The translations under genes were made by a program, and so were the position numbers. 64,000 nucleotides of DNA from Streptomyces sp. NBC_00358 (GTDB lineage: Bacteria; Actinomycetota; Actinomycetes; Streptomycetales; Streptomycetaceae): positions 868,001 to 932,000 of the forward strand of contig NZ_CP107976.1 of assembly GCF_036099295.1 (NCBI RefSeq), given 5' to 3'. The stretch's first letter is position 1, and each line of letters starts with the position of its first letter. Of the stretch, positions 24,896 through 33,016 are shown piece by piece. The notes beneath the pieces are model-generated. The model did not search any database and was not told the DNA's origin. It worked only from the letters and a program-made list of their open reading frames with translations.

Positions 24896-25831
24896 ATGCG
24901 TGTTTTCGTCACCGGGGCATCCGGATGGATCGGCTCCGCACTCGTACCCGAACTCCTCGACGCGGGGCACCAGGTCGTCGGGCTCGCCCGCTCGGACGCC
25001 TCCGCCGCGGCCCTGACGAAGGCCGGGGCCGACGTGGTGACCGGCACCCTCGACGACCTCGACGTCCTGCGGGAGGCCGCCGCGGCGGCGGACGGCGTCG
25101 TCCACCTCGCCTTCAAGCACGACATCGCCTTCTCCGGAGGCTTCCAGGACGCCGCCGACGCGGATCGCCGTGCCGTCGAGACCTTCGGTGAGACGCTCGC
25201 GGGCTCCGGCCGGCCGTTCGTACTCGCCTCCGGACTGATCGGGCTCACCCCCGGGCGGGTGAGCACCGAAGCGGACGGGCGGACCCCCGACGCACTGTCC
25301 GCGCACCTGCCGGGCGGCCCGCGCACCCGGATGGGCACCGCCCACCTGACCGTCGCCCTCGCCGACCGGAACATCCGCTCGGCCGTCGTACGGCTCCCCC
25401 CGACCGTGCACGGCGACGGCGACCAGGGGTTCATGGCGTCCCTGATCGGCATCGCCCGTGACAAGGGCGTCGCCGGGTACATCGGCGACGGTTCGCAGCG
25501 CTGGCCGGCCGCGCACCGCGGCGATGTAGCGCGGCTGTTCCGGCTCGCCCTGGAGGGCGCGCCCGCCGGATCGGTCCTGCACGCGACCGCCGAGCAGGGC
25601 GTACCGATCCGTTCGGTCGCCGAGGTCATCGGCCGCCACCTCGACCTGCCGACCCGCTCCGTCCCCGCGGAGGACGCGGCCGGGCACTTCACCTGGATGG
25701 CGGGATTCCTCGGCCTCGACAGCCCGGCCGACAGCGGGCCGACCCGCGAACTGCTGGGGTGGCGGCCGAGCGGGCCGGGTCTGATCGAGGACCTCGACGC
25801 GGGCCACTACTTCCGGACCGGGAAGCGGTAG
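24896..25831 (+). CDS. NAD(P)-dependent extended SDR oxidoreductase
   Basis: A 311-residue extended short-chain dehydrogenase/epimerase-type protein: the nucleotide-binding motif is TGASGWIGSA (residues 6-15), followed by strand VVGLARS and the DGVVHLAF segment. The usual YxxxK catalytic pair is not obvious at its normal place (the region reads RTRMGTAHLTVALA), so it may be an atypical member. GGAGG precedes ATG 24896. Divergent from the TetR gene, it is the expected target. Function in detoxification or metabolite tailoring is inference. Confidence 0.82.
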   Translation: MRVFVTGASGWIGSALVPELLDAGHQVVGLARSDASAAALTKAGADVVTGTLDDLDVLREAAAAADGVVHLAFKHDIAFSGGFQDAADADRRAVETFGETLAGSGRPFVLASGLIGLTPGRVSTEADGRTPDALSAHLPGGPRTRMGTAHLTVALADRNIRSAVVRLPPTVHGDGDQGFMASLIGIARDKGVAGYIGDGSQRWPAAHRGDVARLFRLALEGAPAGSVLHATAEQGVPIRSVAEVIGRHLDLPTRSVPAEDAAGHFTWMAGFLGLDSPADSGPTRELLGWRPSGPGLIEDLDAGHYFRTGKR

Positions 25832-25944
25832 TCGCGTGCCCGGCGCCCGGCAGGGCGAGGAGGCCGAGGCGCCGTACGGATGGACTTCCGAAGGGACTTC
25901 CGCCCGCCTCGCATCCCGTCACGCCGGGCCGCCCGCCAGGTTCC

Positions 25945-25967
25945 GTGTTCTGTGTTCTGTGTTCTGT
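25945..25967. repeat. GTGTTCT heptamer repeat, three copies
   Basis: Three perfect tandem copies of GTGTTCT (25945-25965) plus GT, 30 bp upstream of the VOC gene start. It is a possible slipped-strand element in the promoter or leader. Confidence 0.7.
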
Positions 25968-25996
25968 CCGGGCGGAACCTGGGCACAGTGGCCGGC

Positions 25997-26368
25997 ATGC
26001 CCCTCTCACTGCATCACCTCGTCATCGACGCGCACGACCTCCCGTCCCTGGCCCGGTTCTGGGCCGGGGTGCTGGGCTGGCGAATCCTGTCCGAGCGGGA
26101 ACGGGAGGTCGTGATCGGGCCGGACGAGACGGCCCCGGTGGGGATCTGCTTCATGCCGGTGACGGACCGCAAGGCCGTCAAGAACCGCCTGCACCTCGAT
26201 CTGACCTCCGCGGCCGAGGACCGGGAGGCGGAGATCGAGCGCGTCCTCGCGCTCGGCGCCCGGCGGGCCGACGTCGGGCAGAGCGGCGACGAGTCGTGGA
26301 CCGTGCTGGCCGATCCGGAGGGGAACGAGTTCTGCGTGGTCCGCCCGAAGGCGACCCTCATCGGCTAG
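25997..26368 (+). CDS. VOC family (glyoxalase-like) protein
   Basis: A 123-residue single VOC module with beta-alpha-beta-beta-beta arrangement: the opening LHHLVIDAHDLPSLARFW and closing WTVLADPEGNEFCVV strands contain the His and Glu positions that bind metal in this family. Single-domain VOC proteins act as bleomycin/fosfomycin-resistance-like binding proteins or small dioxygenase/glyoxalase enzymes. ATG 25997 is the most likely start; GTG 25988 is in frame. It may form part of a short transcript with the SDR gene, 165 bp away. Confidence 0.82.
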   Translation: MPLSLHHLVIDAHDLPSLARFWAGVLGWRILSEREREVVIGPDETAPVGICFMPVTDRKAVKNRLHLDLTSAAEDREAEIERVLALGARRADVGQSGDESWTVLADPEGNEFCVVRPKATLIG

Positions 26369-26546
26369 GTCGTGTCCGGCCGCACCGGGCCCGGGACCGC
26401 CGGCGCCCGGGTGCCCTCCTCCGGTCGGCTGCCGCGAGGCGCGGTCCCGTGGACGTACCGACGGACGGGCGGGCACGTGGTCACGAGCGTGGGAGGTCGC
26501 GAGGGCGGCCTGGCCTTCGGCTCGCCCCTCACCGTGGCCGTACTGA

Positions 26547-27740
26547 CTAGGTGTTCACCGACGCCGGCCGTCGCCTGAGCAGGTAGACGCCCGCGACGGA
26601 GACCAGGACGGCCATGCAGGCGATGAAGACGAGCCCGGCGCCCTCCAGTCCGATCGGACCCACCAGCACGCCGACCCCGATCACCGGCACCGAGATTCCC
26701 GCGTAGGCGACCACGAAGAGAGTCGAGATCACCGCCGCGCGCTGATGCTCGGGAGAGGCCTGGGCCACGGTGGCGAGGGCCGCGCGGAACGCCAGGCCCT
26801 GGCCGCCACCGCCGACGATCGCGCTCAGCACCACCAGCACCAACAGGTCCCAGCGCAGCGCGCCCGCGAGCAGCGCGAGACCGCCGAGGAGCAGGGCGCA
26901 GCCCAGTGGCAGTGACCGTCCCACGCCGACCTTGCCGACGGCGAGCTGACCGGCGGTCGAGGCGAAGAAGGCGAGTGCGACGACCAGCCCGCTCACGGCG
27001 TGGTTGTCGATGTCCAGGGACTCGGCGAGGAACGAGGGGCTGACCGATGTGAAGACCCCGAACAGCGCGAACCCCACGAAGGCGGCGATCGCGGGGGGCC
27101 CGAACACCGGCCGCACCTGCGGGGGCAGGCCCGGTCGCTGCGGTCGTACGGTGCTGAGCGGCCGGCGTTCCCGTACGGTCTCGGGGAGTCGCAGCAGGAC
27201 GGCGGCCGAGCAGGCCACGAGGACGAGGTGGACGGCGAACGGCAGGTACAGCGGCCAGGGCGCGTACTGCGCGAGCAGCCCGGCGAGCAGCGGACCGCAG
27301 CCGAGGCCGCCCATGTTCGCGGCCGTCGCGACGAAGGTGGCGCGGGCGGCGCCGCCCGGCGGTGCCAGTTCCATCACGTAGGCGGTGGCGGCGCCGGTGA
27401 ACAGGCCGGCGGACAGGCCCGACAGCAGCCGTCCCACGTACAGCCAGCCCAGTCCGGTGGCGCACAGGAAGCAGACGGCGCTCGCCGCCGCGAAGCCGAG
27501 GCCCCACAGCAGTACCGGCCGCCGGCCGACGGAGTCGGAGGCGTTGCCCGCGAGCAGCAGCACGCCGATGACCCCGAAGGCGTAGACGGCGTACACGACG
27601 GTGACCGTCAGCTCGGAGAATCCGAACTTCTCCTGGTACAGGCCGTAGAGGGGGGTCGGCAGTGTCGTGCCGGCCATGCATACGGCGAACACCGCCCCGC
27701 TGAGCAAACACTGGCGCCACCCTTGGCGATCACCGTCCAT
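26547..27740 (-). CDS. MFS transporter
   Basis: A 397-residue major facilitator with 12 helices; the loop 2-3 motif DSVGRRPVLLWG is the conserved DRxGRR-like signature. The family is of the sugar/multidrug exporter type (DHA1-like). The substrate is not fixed by sequence. The start codon 27740 is preceded by weak Shine-Dalgarno-like sequence. Its left neighbour is the VOC gene in the opposite direction; its upstream region includes a strong terminator (27869-27910) that belongs to the GH2 gene. Confidence 0.87.
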   Translation of the reverse strand: MDGDRQGWRQCLLSGAVFAVCMAGTTLPTPLYGLYQEKFGFSELTVTVVYAVYAFGVIGVLLLAGNASDSVGRRPVLLWGLGFAAASAVCFLCATGLGWLYVGRLLSGLSAGLFTGAATAYVMELAPPGGAARATFVATAANMGGLGCGPLLAGLLAQYAPWPLYLPFAVHLVLVACSAAVLLRLPETVRERRPLSTVRPQRPGLPPQVRPVFGPPAIAAFVGFALFGVFTSVSPSFLAESLDIDNHAVSGLVVALAFFASTAGQLAVGKVGVGRSLPLGCALLLGGLALLAGALRWDLLVLVVLSAIVGGGGQGLAFRAALATVAQASPEHQRAAVISTLFVVAYAGISVPVIGVGVLVGPIGLEGAGLVFIACMAVLVSVAGVYLLRRRPASVNT

Positions 27741-27868
27741 GCCGCCGACAGTAACGTCGTGGGCCGCCGCGGTCCGGGCCGACGTGCCGCCGGAGGGCGG
27801 GGAGGCGGCCGAGGGGCGGGTGCCCGCGATCCGGGTGCCCGGCTCCCCCGCCGGTGAGCGAGGGACAG

Positions 27869-27910
27869 GGCAGGGTCCGTCCTCCCTTCGCGGGGAGGAC
27901 GGACCCTGCC
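27869..27910 (-). terminator. Perfect 18-bp terminator of the GH2 gene
   Basis: 18-bp stem (27869-27886 with 27893-27910) and a 6-nt loop, 72 bp beyond the stop of the GH2 gene in its direction. It separates the GH2 unit from the MFS gene upstream promoter. Confidence 0.85.
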
Positions 27911-27981
27911 GACGGCCCGTCAGCGGGCCGGTGCGAGGCGCGCGCGGAGCAGCGGGGAGGCGTGTGCCGGGCGCCTCGTCG

Positions 27982-30597
27982 TCAGGAGCAGCCTGCCGGT
28001 GTCGCCTGTGACGCGTCGTGGATCAGCGCGTCGTGGGCTGCCTTCAGCCGGGCCACGTCGGGCTTGACCACCCTGCGGTCGTAGGTGATCAGGCCGTTCA
28101 GTTCTCCTTCCACGTCCGAGATCTGGGTGTAGACGGCGCCGTTGCCGCCCTTGCAGGCGAGCTGGTGCACCTCGGCGAGACGGGCCAGGTAGTCGTCGGT
28201 GTACGCCGAGGGGTCGACGTCCACGTACGACTGCTGCACGGACCAGGCATGGCCGGGCACCGCGAGTCCGAGTCCGCCGTACTCACCGCTGACCAGGGCC
28301 CGTTTCCCGTCCGGGTTCGGTGGCAGCGCGGGGCTCGGGTAGCCGTGTTGGTCGATGATGTCGCCGGTGCCTCCGTCCACGCCGAGGTTGATGCCCGACA
28401 TGGAGTTGACGAGGCGCGTCGGGTCCCAGGCCTTGGCCTGGTCGGCGATGCGGGCCTCGTCGTACTGGCCCCAGCCCTCGTTGAAGGTCACCCACATGAC
28501 GACCGACGGGCTGCTGATGTGCTCGTCGATCATCTGCTTCATCTCACGCTCGTACTCGGCGCGGGACGCGGCGTTCGGATCGACCCCGGCGGTCATGGCG
28601 GGCATGTCCTGCCAGACCATCAGGCCGAGCCGGTCGGCCCAGTAGAACCAGCGGTCGGGTTCCACCTTGATGTGTTTGCGGACCGCGTTGAAGCCCATCG
28701 CCTTGTGCATCCTCAGGTCGTAGGCGAGGGCTTCGTCCGTGGGCGCGGTGTAGAGGCCGTCGGGCCAGAAGCCCTGGTCGAGGGTGGCCATCATGAAGAC
28801 GGGTTTGCCGTTGAGGACGGTGCGCGGGGTTCCGTTCACCTGCTCCACGGCGATCGACCGCATCCCGAAGTAGCTGCCGACGCGGTCGGCGCCGACGGTC
28901 ACCTTCAGGTCGTAGAGGAACGGGTCGTCGGGTGACCAGAGGTGCGGGTCGGTGATCTTCAGGACGAGCGGCCGCCCGGTGCGGCCCTTCGCGGTGGCGA
29001 CCTTGCGGTGTCCGGCGTACGCGGTCGCGGTGACCGGCACTCCGTTCCGGATGCCCTGCGGCTCGACGGTGAGCCGGCTGTTCCTGACGTCGGGCGTCAG
29101 TTTGAGCGAGTCGACGTGGGCGGCGGCGACCGGCTCCATCCAGACCGTCTGCCAGATACCGGAGGACGGGGTGTACCAGATGCCGCTGGGGTCGATGCGC
29201 TGCTTGCCGACCGGCGGGTTCTCGCCGCTCTGTGCGTCGGTCGGGTCGTAGACGCCGACGATCAGTTCCTGGGTACGGCGGCCGGGTTTCAGCGCTGCGG
29301 TGACGTCGGCGCTGAACTTGTCGTAGCCGCCCTGGTGTTCGGCGACCTTGGTGCCGTTGACGTAGACCTCGGCCCGCCAGTCGACGGCGCCGAAGTTGAG
29401 CTGGAGGCGCTTGCCCCGGCCGACCTTCCAGTCGGCCGGGACGGTGAAGGTGCGCCGGTACCACATGCGGTCCTCGTGCCGTTCGATGCCGGAGAGCTGG
29501 GACTCCACGGGGTAGGGCACGAGGATCTTCTCGGCCAGCTTCTTCCCGACCGGCGGCTGCTCGCCCGCCTTGGCGGCGGCGAACTGCCACGAGCCGTTCA
29601 GGTTGCGCCAGTCGGGCCGGGTGAGCTGGGGCCTGGGGTACTCGGGGAGGGCGCTGCGGGGGCCGACGTCGTCCGCCCACTTGGTGCGCAGTTCGTGGGT
29701 CGAACGGTTGGAGCCGCTGCTCCAGAAGGCGTTGACAACGTTGCCGTTCGTGCCGGAGAGGCCGCCCTTGCCGTCGTAGCGCAGGTCGGCGGTGCCTTTG
29801 GCCGTGCCGGTCTTGTTGCCGACGACGGGTTCCTTCAGGCCGACGATCAGGGACTTGGGGTCGGCGGGGTCCAGCTCGGCTGTGGACAGGGGCCACTTGG
29901 CGCCGCCGATGACGGCTTCGACGTGGTCGGTGAGGCCGGCCGGTGGCGCGGTGAGCGGCTGGGCGAAGTCCAGGCGCAGGGTCCGGCCGTCGCCCTGGAC
30001 GGTGGTGGCGATGGCGCCGTCGTAGGCGTAGCCGTCGGGCAGCCGGAGCGCCGACTGCGGAACGGCCGTCTTGGTTCCGCCGGGCGGGGTCCAGCGCAGA
30101 TGGAGGTTGGAGCCCCCGAAGTGCTCGAAGTACTCGACCTTGATGTCGTAGGCCTGTCCGGCGGTCAGGTCGATGGGCTGGGAGGTCTGTTCTCGGTCCC
30201 AGTCGTCGACCCAGTGGTCGATGGCGAGGTGTCCGTCGACCCACAGCCGGAAGCCGTTGTCCCCGATGATCGAGAACGTATGGGCACCGGTCTTCTCGGG
30301 GACGATCCGGCCGGTCCAGCGGACGTTGACGTCGTCCGACTGTCCGGTGGCGAAGGCCAGTCGCGGCTCCAGGTTGTCGAAGTCGAGATTCGTGTCCAGT
30401 CCGGTGGCCTTCAGCTCGTGGAAGTCGAAGGCGCCGGGGGCGGACTGCGTGTAGTACTCGCCCTTCAGGCCGTGGACTTCCACGGGGTCGTCGGCGGCTG
30501 TGGCGGCGGGGACCGCGGTGAGTCCCGCGAGGCCGAGTACCGCGACGAGCAGTAACGCCAGTCGGGTTCTGAGGGTTCTGGGTCCACTGATGCGCAC
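27982..30597 (-). CDS. Secreted PA14-containing glycoside hydrolase family 2
   Basis: An 871-residue secreted enzyme: a Sec signal of about 35 residues (ending ATAA), a PA14 carbohydrate-binding-type domain (about residues 45-180), a sugar-binding jelly roll, an Ig-like middle domain and a TIM barrel. The acid/base Glu707 is in FNEGWGQYD and the nucleophile Glu772 in SGEYGG. GH2 covers beta-galactosidases, beta-mannosidases, beta-glucuronidases and some beta-galactofuranosidases. GGAGGA precedes the start. Divergent from a LacI gene and next to a galactofuranose-type importer, it most likely liberates a sugar for that system. Confidence 0.9.
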   Translation of the reverse strand: MRISGPRTLRTRLALLLVAVLGLAGLTAVPAATAADDPVEVHGLKGEYYTQSAPGAFDFHELKATGLDTNLDFDNLEPRLAFATGQSDDVNVRWTGRIVPEKTGAHTFSIIGDNGFRLWVDGHLAIDHWVDDWDREQTSQPIDLTAGQAYDIKVEYFEHFGGSNLHLRWTPPGGTKTAVPQSALRLPDGYAYDGAIATTVQGDGRTLRLDFAQPLTAPPAGLTDHVEAVIGGAKWPLSTAELDPADPKSLIVGLKEPVVGNKTGTAKGTADLRYDGKGGLSGTNGNVVNAFWSSGSNRSTHELRTKWADDVGPRSALPEYPRPQLTRPDWRNLNGSWQFAAAKAGEQPPVGKKLAEKILVPYPVESQLSGIERHEDRMWYRRTFTVPADWKVGRGKRLQLNFGAVDWRAEVYVNGTKVAEHQGGYDKFSADVTAALKPGRRTQELIVGVYDPTDAQSGENPPVGKQRIDPSGIWYTPSSGIWQTVWMEPVAAAHVDSLKLTPDVRNSRLTVEPQGIRNGVPVTATAYAGHRKVATAKGRTGRPLVLKITDPHLWSPDDPFLYDLKVTVGADRVGSYFGMRSIAVEQVNGTPRTVLNGKPVFMMATLDQGFWPDGLYTAPTDEALAYDLRMHKAMGFNAVRKHIKVEPDRWFYWADRLGLMVWQDMPAMTAGVDPNAASRAEYEREMKQMIDEHISSPSVVMWVTFNEGWGQYDEARIADQAKAWDPTRLVNSMSGINLGVDGGTGDIIDQHGYPSPALPPNPDGKRALVSGEYGGLGLAVPGHAWSVQQSYVDVDPSAYTDDYLARLAEVHQLACKGGNGAVYTQISDVEGELNGLITYDRRVVKPDVARLKAAHDALIHDASQATPAGCS

Positions 30598-30642
30598 GGA
30601 TCCTCCTTGGCTGAGGAAGGGTGGCGGCTCGTTGCTTCAGTC

Positions 30643-30657
30643 TGTACAACGTTGGAA
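30643..30657. promoter_or_regulatory. LacI-type operator, GH2/LacI divergent region
   Basis: TGTACAACGTTGGAA, with the perfect CAACGTTG core. On the minus strand it reads TTCCAACGTTGTACA, close to the box at 31803-31817. It lies between the GH2 and LacI starts. Confidence 0.6.
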
Positions 30658-30756
30658 GGAAGGGGAGTTGGCATCACAGCACGGGTCCCGGCCCCTGTCC
30701 AGGGGCATGACAAACGCCCAGGTGGCAGGGGCGCACATCGATGAAGAGGAGATCCC

Positions 30757-31770
30757 TTGCGGGTCAGCCTGAAGGACGTCGCCGAGCACGCCGGCGTCTC
30801 GATCAAGACGGTTTCGAACGTCGTGAACAACTATCCGCACGTCGCTCCGGCCATGCGGGCACGGGTCCAGGAGGCCATCGACGAGCTGGGCTACCGGCCG
30901 AACCTCACGGCGCGCCACCTGCGCAAGGGCCGCACGGGCATCATCGCCCTCGCCATTCCCGAGCTGGGCAACCCGTACTTCGCGGAGCTCGCGGGTGCCG
31001 TCATCGACGCCGCCGCCGAGCACGAGTTCACCGTGCTCCTGGACCACACGCGCGGCGACCGCGAGCAGGAAGTGCTGGTGAGCCAGGGTTTCCGGGCCAA
31101 TGTCATCGACGGTCTGATCCTCAGCCCGCTGGAGCTGGAGGACGAGGATCTGCGCTCGCGCACCGACGACGTGCCGCTCGTGCTGCTCGGCGAGCGGGAG
31201 TACGAGGTGCCCTACGACCACATCGCGATCGACAACGTGTCGGCCGCGCGCAGTGCGGTACGCCATCTGCTGAGCCGCGGACGCTCGCGGATCGCCTATC
31301 TGGGGGCCCGAACGGATTCGGCCAACCGGCCGGCGCATCTGCGACTGGCGGGCTGGCGCGAGGAGTTGACGGAGGCCGGGGTGCCCGCGCCCGATGAACT
31401 GGTGGTACCGGTCGGCGGCTGGAGCCGCGACGAGGGCGCACGGGCGATGGCCCGGCTGCTGGACTCCGGGGTCCGTCCGGACGCCGTTTTCGCGTACAAC
31501 GACCTGGTCGCGATCGGCGCGATGCGGGTGCTGCACGAGCGTGGCCTGCGGGTTCCGTGGGACGTGGCGGTGGTCGGCTTCGACGACATCGAGGAGGGGC
31601 GGTTCGGCGCGGTCACGCTGACGACGATCTCGCCCGACAAGCAGGCCATCGCGCGGATGGCGGTGGCCTCCCTGTTGCGCAGCCTGTCGGGCCGGACGGA
31701 GCCCGGCGGACGTGAACTGACCGCGGATTTCAGGCTGGTTGAGCGCGAGAGCACGCTGGGGCGGCGCTGA
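30757..31770 (+). CDS. LacI family transcriptional regulator
   Basis: A 337-residue regulator: the N-terminal HTH is VSLKDVAEHAGVSIKTVSNV, followed by the hinge (NLTARHLRKGRTG) and a periplasmic-binding-protein-like sensor (about residues 65-337). It likely binds a sugar or oligosaccharide. The start is TTG 30757 with GAGGAG upstream; a later ATG is too far into the HTH. Its neighbours are the divergent GH2 gene and the downstream sugar ABC transporter operon. Two LacI-like boxes are consistent with it controlling both. Confidence 0.92.
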   Translation: MRVSLKDVAEHAGVSIKTVSNVVNNYPHVAPAMRARVQEAIDELGYRPNLTARHLRKGRTGIIALAIPELGNPYFAELAGAVIDAAAEHEFTVLLDHTRGDREQEVLVSQGFRANVIDGLILSPLELEDEDLRSRTDDVPLVLLGEREYEVPYDHIAIDNVSAARSAVRHLLSRGRSRIAYLGARTDSANRPAHLRLAGWREELTEAGVPAPDELVVPVGGWSRDEGARAMARLLDSGVRPDAVFAYNDLVAIGAMRVLHERGLRVPWDVAVVGFDDIEEGRFGAVTLTTISPDKQAIARMAVASLLRSLSGRTEPGGRELTADFRLVERESTLGRR

Positions 31771-31802
31771 CGAGATTTCGGACAGAAGGCTTTACAGCCT
31801 CC

Positions 31803-31817
31803 TTTCAACGATGTAAA
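31803..31817. promoter_or_regulatory. LacI-type operator before sugar ABC operon
   Basis: TTTCAACGATGTAAA, with CAACGATG core, matches the box at 30643-30657 at 11 of 15 positions on opposite strand reading. It lies 98 bp before the binding-protein ATG and likely overlaps the operon promoter. Confidence 0.6.
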
Positions 31818-31914
31818 AACCTCCCCGGAACGACGTGTACACCGAGTTGACCGCAAGAGCCGATCATCCCCGGGAGCGCTCTCAGCCGCCGGGGCCGTGC
31901 CGTCTGGGGATCTC

Positions 31915-33015
31915 ATGAAGCCGATCGCACCACGTCACCGCACCTCCGCCAGGACCCTCCTCGCCACCGGCCTCATCACGAGTCTCGCGCTCGTCTCCGG
32001 ATGCGCGAAGTCGGAGAACGACACCGCCGGCAAGGACTCGAACTCCACCAGCCAGGGTGACGGGGGGCAGGTCGTCGCCTCGCCGTCCTCGGGTTCGGGA
32101 CCGACCTGCGCCATCGACGCCTACGGCGCCAAGAAGATCGATCTGAAGTCGGCCACCGTCGGCTTCTCCCAGTCCGAGAAGGAAGCCAACCCCTTCCGGA
32201 TCGCCGAGACCGCGTCGATCAAGGCCGAGGCGGGCAAGCGGGGCGTGAAACTGCTGACGGCCAACGCGCAGTCGCAGTTCTCCAAGCAGATCAGCGACGT
32301 CCAGGACCTCATCGCCAAGGGCGCCGACCTCCTCGTGATCGCGCCGCTCAACTCCGACGGCTGGGAACCCGTCCTGCGCTCGGCGTCCGCCAAGCACATC
32401 CCGATCATCACCATCGACCGCAAGATCAACGCCACCGCCTGCAAGGACTACGTGAGCTTCATCGGCTCCGACTTCGTGGAGCAGGGCAAGCGGGCCGCCG
32501 ACCAGATGATCGAGTCGACCGGCGGCAAGGGCGAGATCGCCATCCTGCTGGGCGCCGCGGGCAACAACGTGACGACCGAGCGCACCAAGGGCTTCGAGGA
32601 GCGCCTCAAGGAGAAGGCCCCGGGCCTCAAGATCGTCTTCAAGCAGACCGGCGACTTCGCCCGCGAGAAGGGCCAGTCCGTCACCGAGAACCTCATCCAG
32701 TCCAAGCCCGGCATCACCGGGATCTACGCCGAGAACGACGAGATGGGCCTCGGCGCGGTCAACGCCCTCAAGGGAGCCGGCAAGAAGCCGGGCGCGGTGA
32801 AGATCGTGACGATCGACGGCACCCGCAACGCCGTCCAGGGCATCGTCGACGGCTGGATCGACGGCGTCATCGAGTCCAACCCGCGCTTCGGACCGCTCGC
32901 CTTCCAGACCCTGGACACCTTCACCCAGGGCGGGAAGGTGTCCCAGGACATCGTCATCCAGGACAGCGCGTACACCAAGAGCAACGCCAAGTCCGACCTG
33001 GGCAAGGCCTTCTGA
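31915..33015 (+). CDS. Sugar-binding lipoprotein (galactofuranose-type, YtfQ-like)
   Basis: A 366-residue extracellular solute-binding lipoprotein: lipobox LVSGC with Cys30, a Ser/Thr/Gly-rich linker, then a periplasmic-binding-protein-like fold (ATVGFSQSEKEANPFRIAET). The sequence FSQSEKEANPFR and the ADLLVIAPLNSDGW strand are close to E. coli YtfQ, which binds galactofuranose. ATG 31915 is preferred, with GGGGATC upstream; an in-frame start at 31897 is less likely. First gene of a four-gene importer operon with the ATPase 2 bp downstream. Confidence 0.9.
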   Translation: MKPIAPRHRTSARTLLATGLITSLALVSGCAKSENDTAGKDSNSTSQGDGGQVVASPSSGSGPTCAIDAYGAKKIDLKSATVGFSQSEKEANPFRIAETASIKAEAGKRGVKLLTANAQSQFSKQISDVQDLIAKGADLLVIAPLNSDGWEPVLRSASAKHIPIITIDRKINATACKDYVSFIGSDFVEQGKRAADQMIESTGGKGEIAILLGAAGNNVTTERTKGFEERLKEKAPGLKIVFKQTGDFAREKGQSVTENLIQSKPGITGIYAENDEMGLGAVNALKGAGKKPGAVKIVTIDGTRNAVQGIVDGWIDGVIESNPRFGPLAFQTLDTFTQGGKVSQDIVIQDSAYTKSNAKSDLGKAF

Positions 33016-33016
33016 C

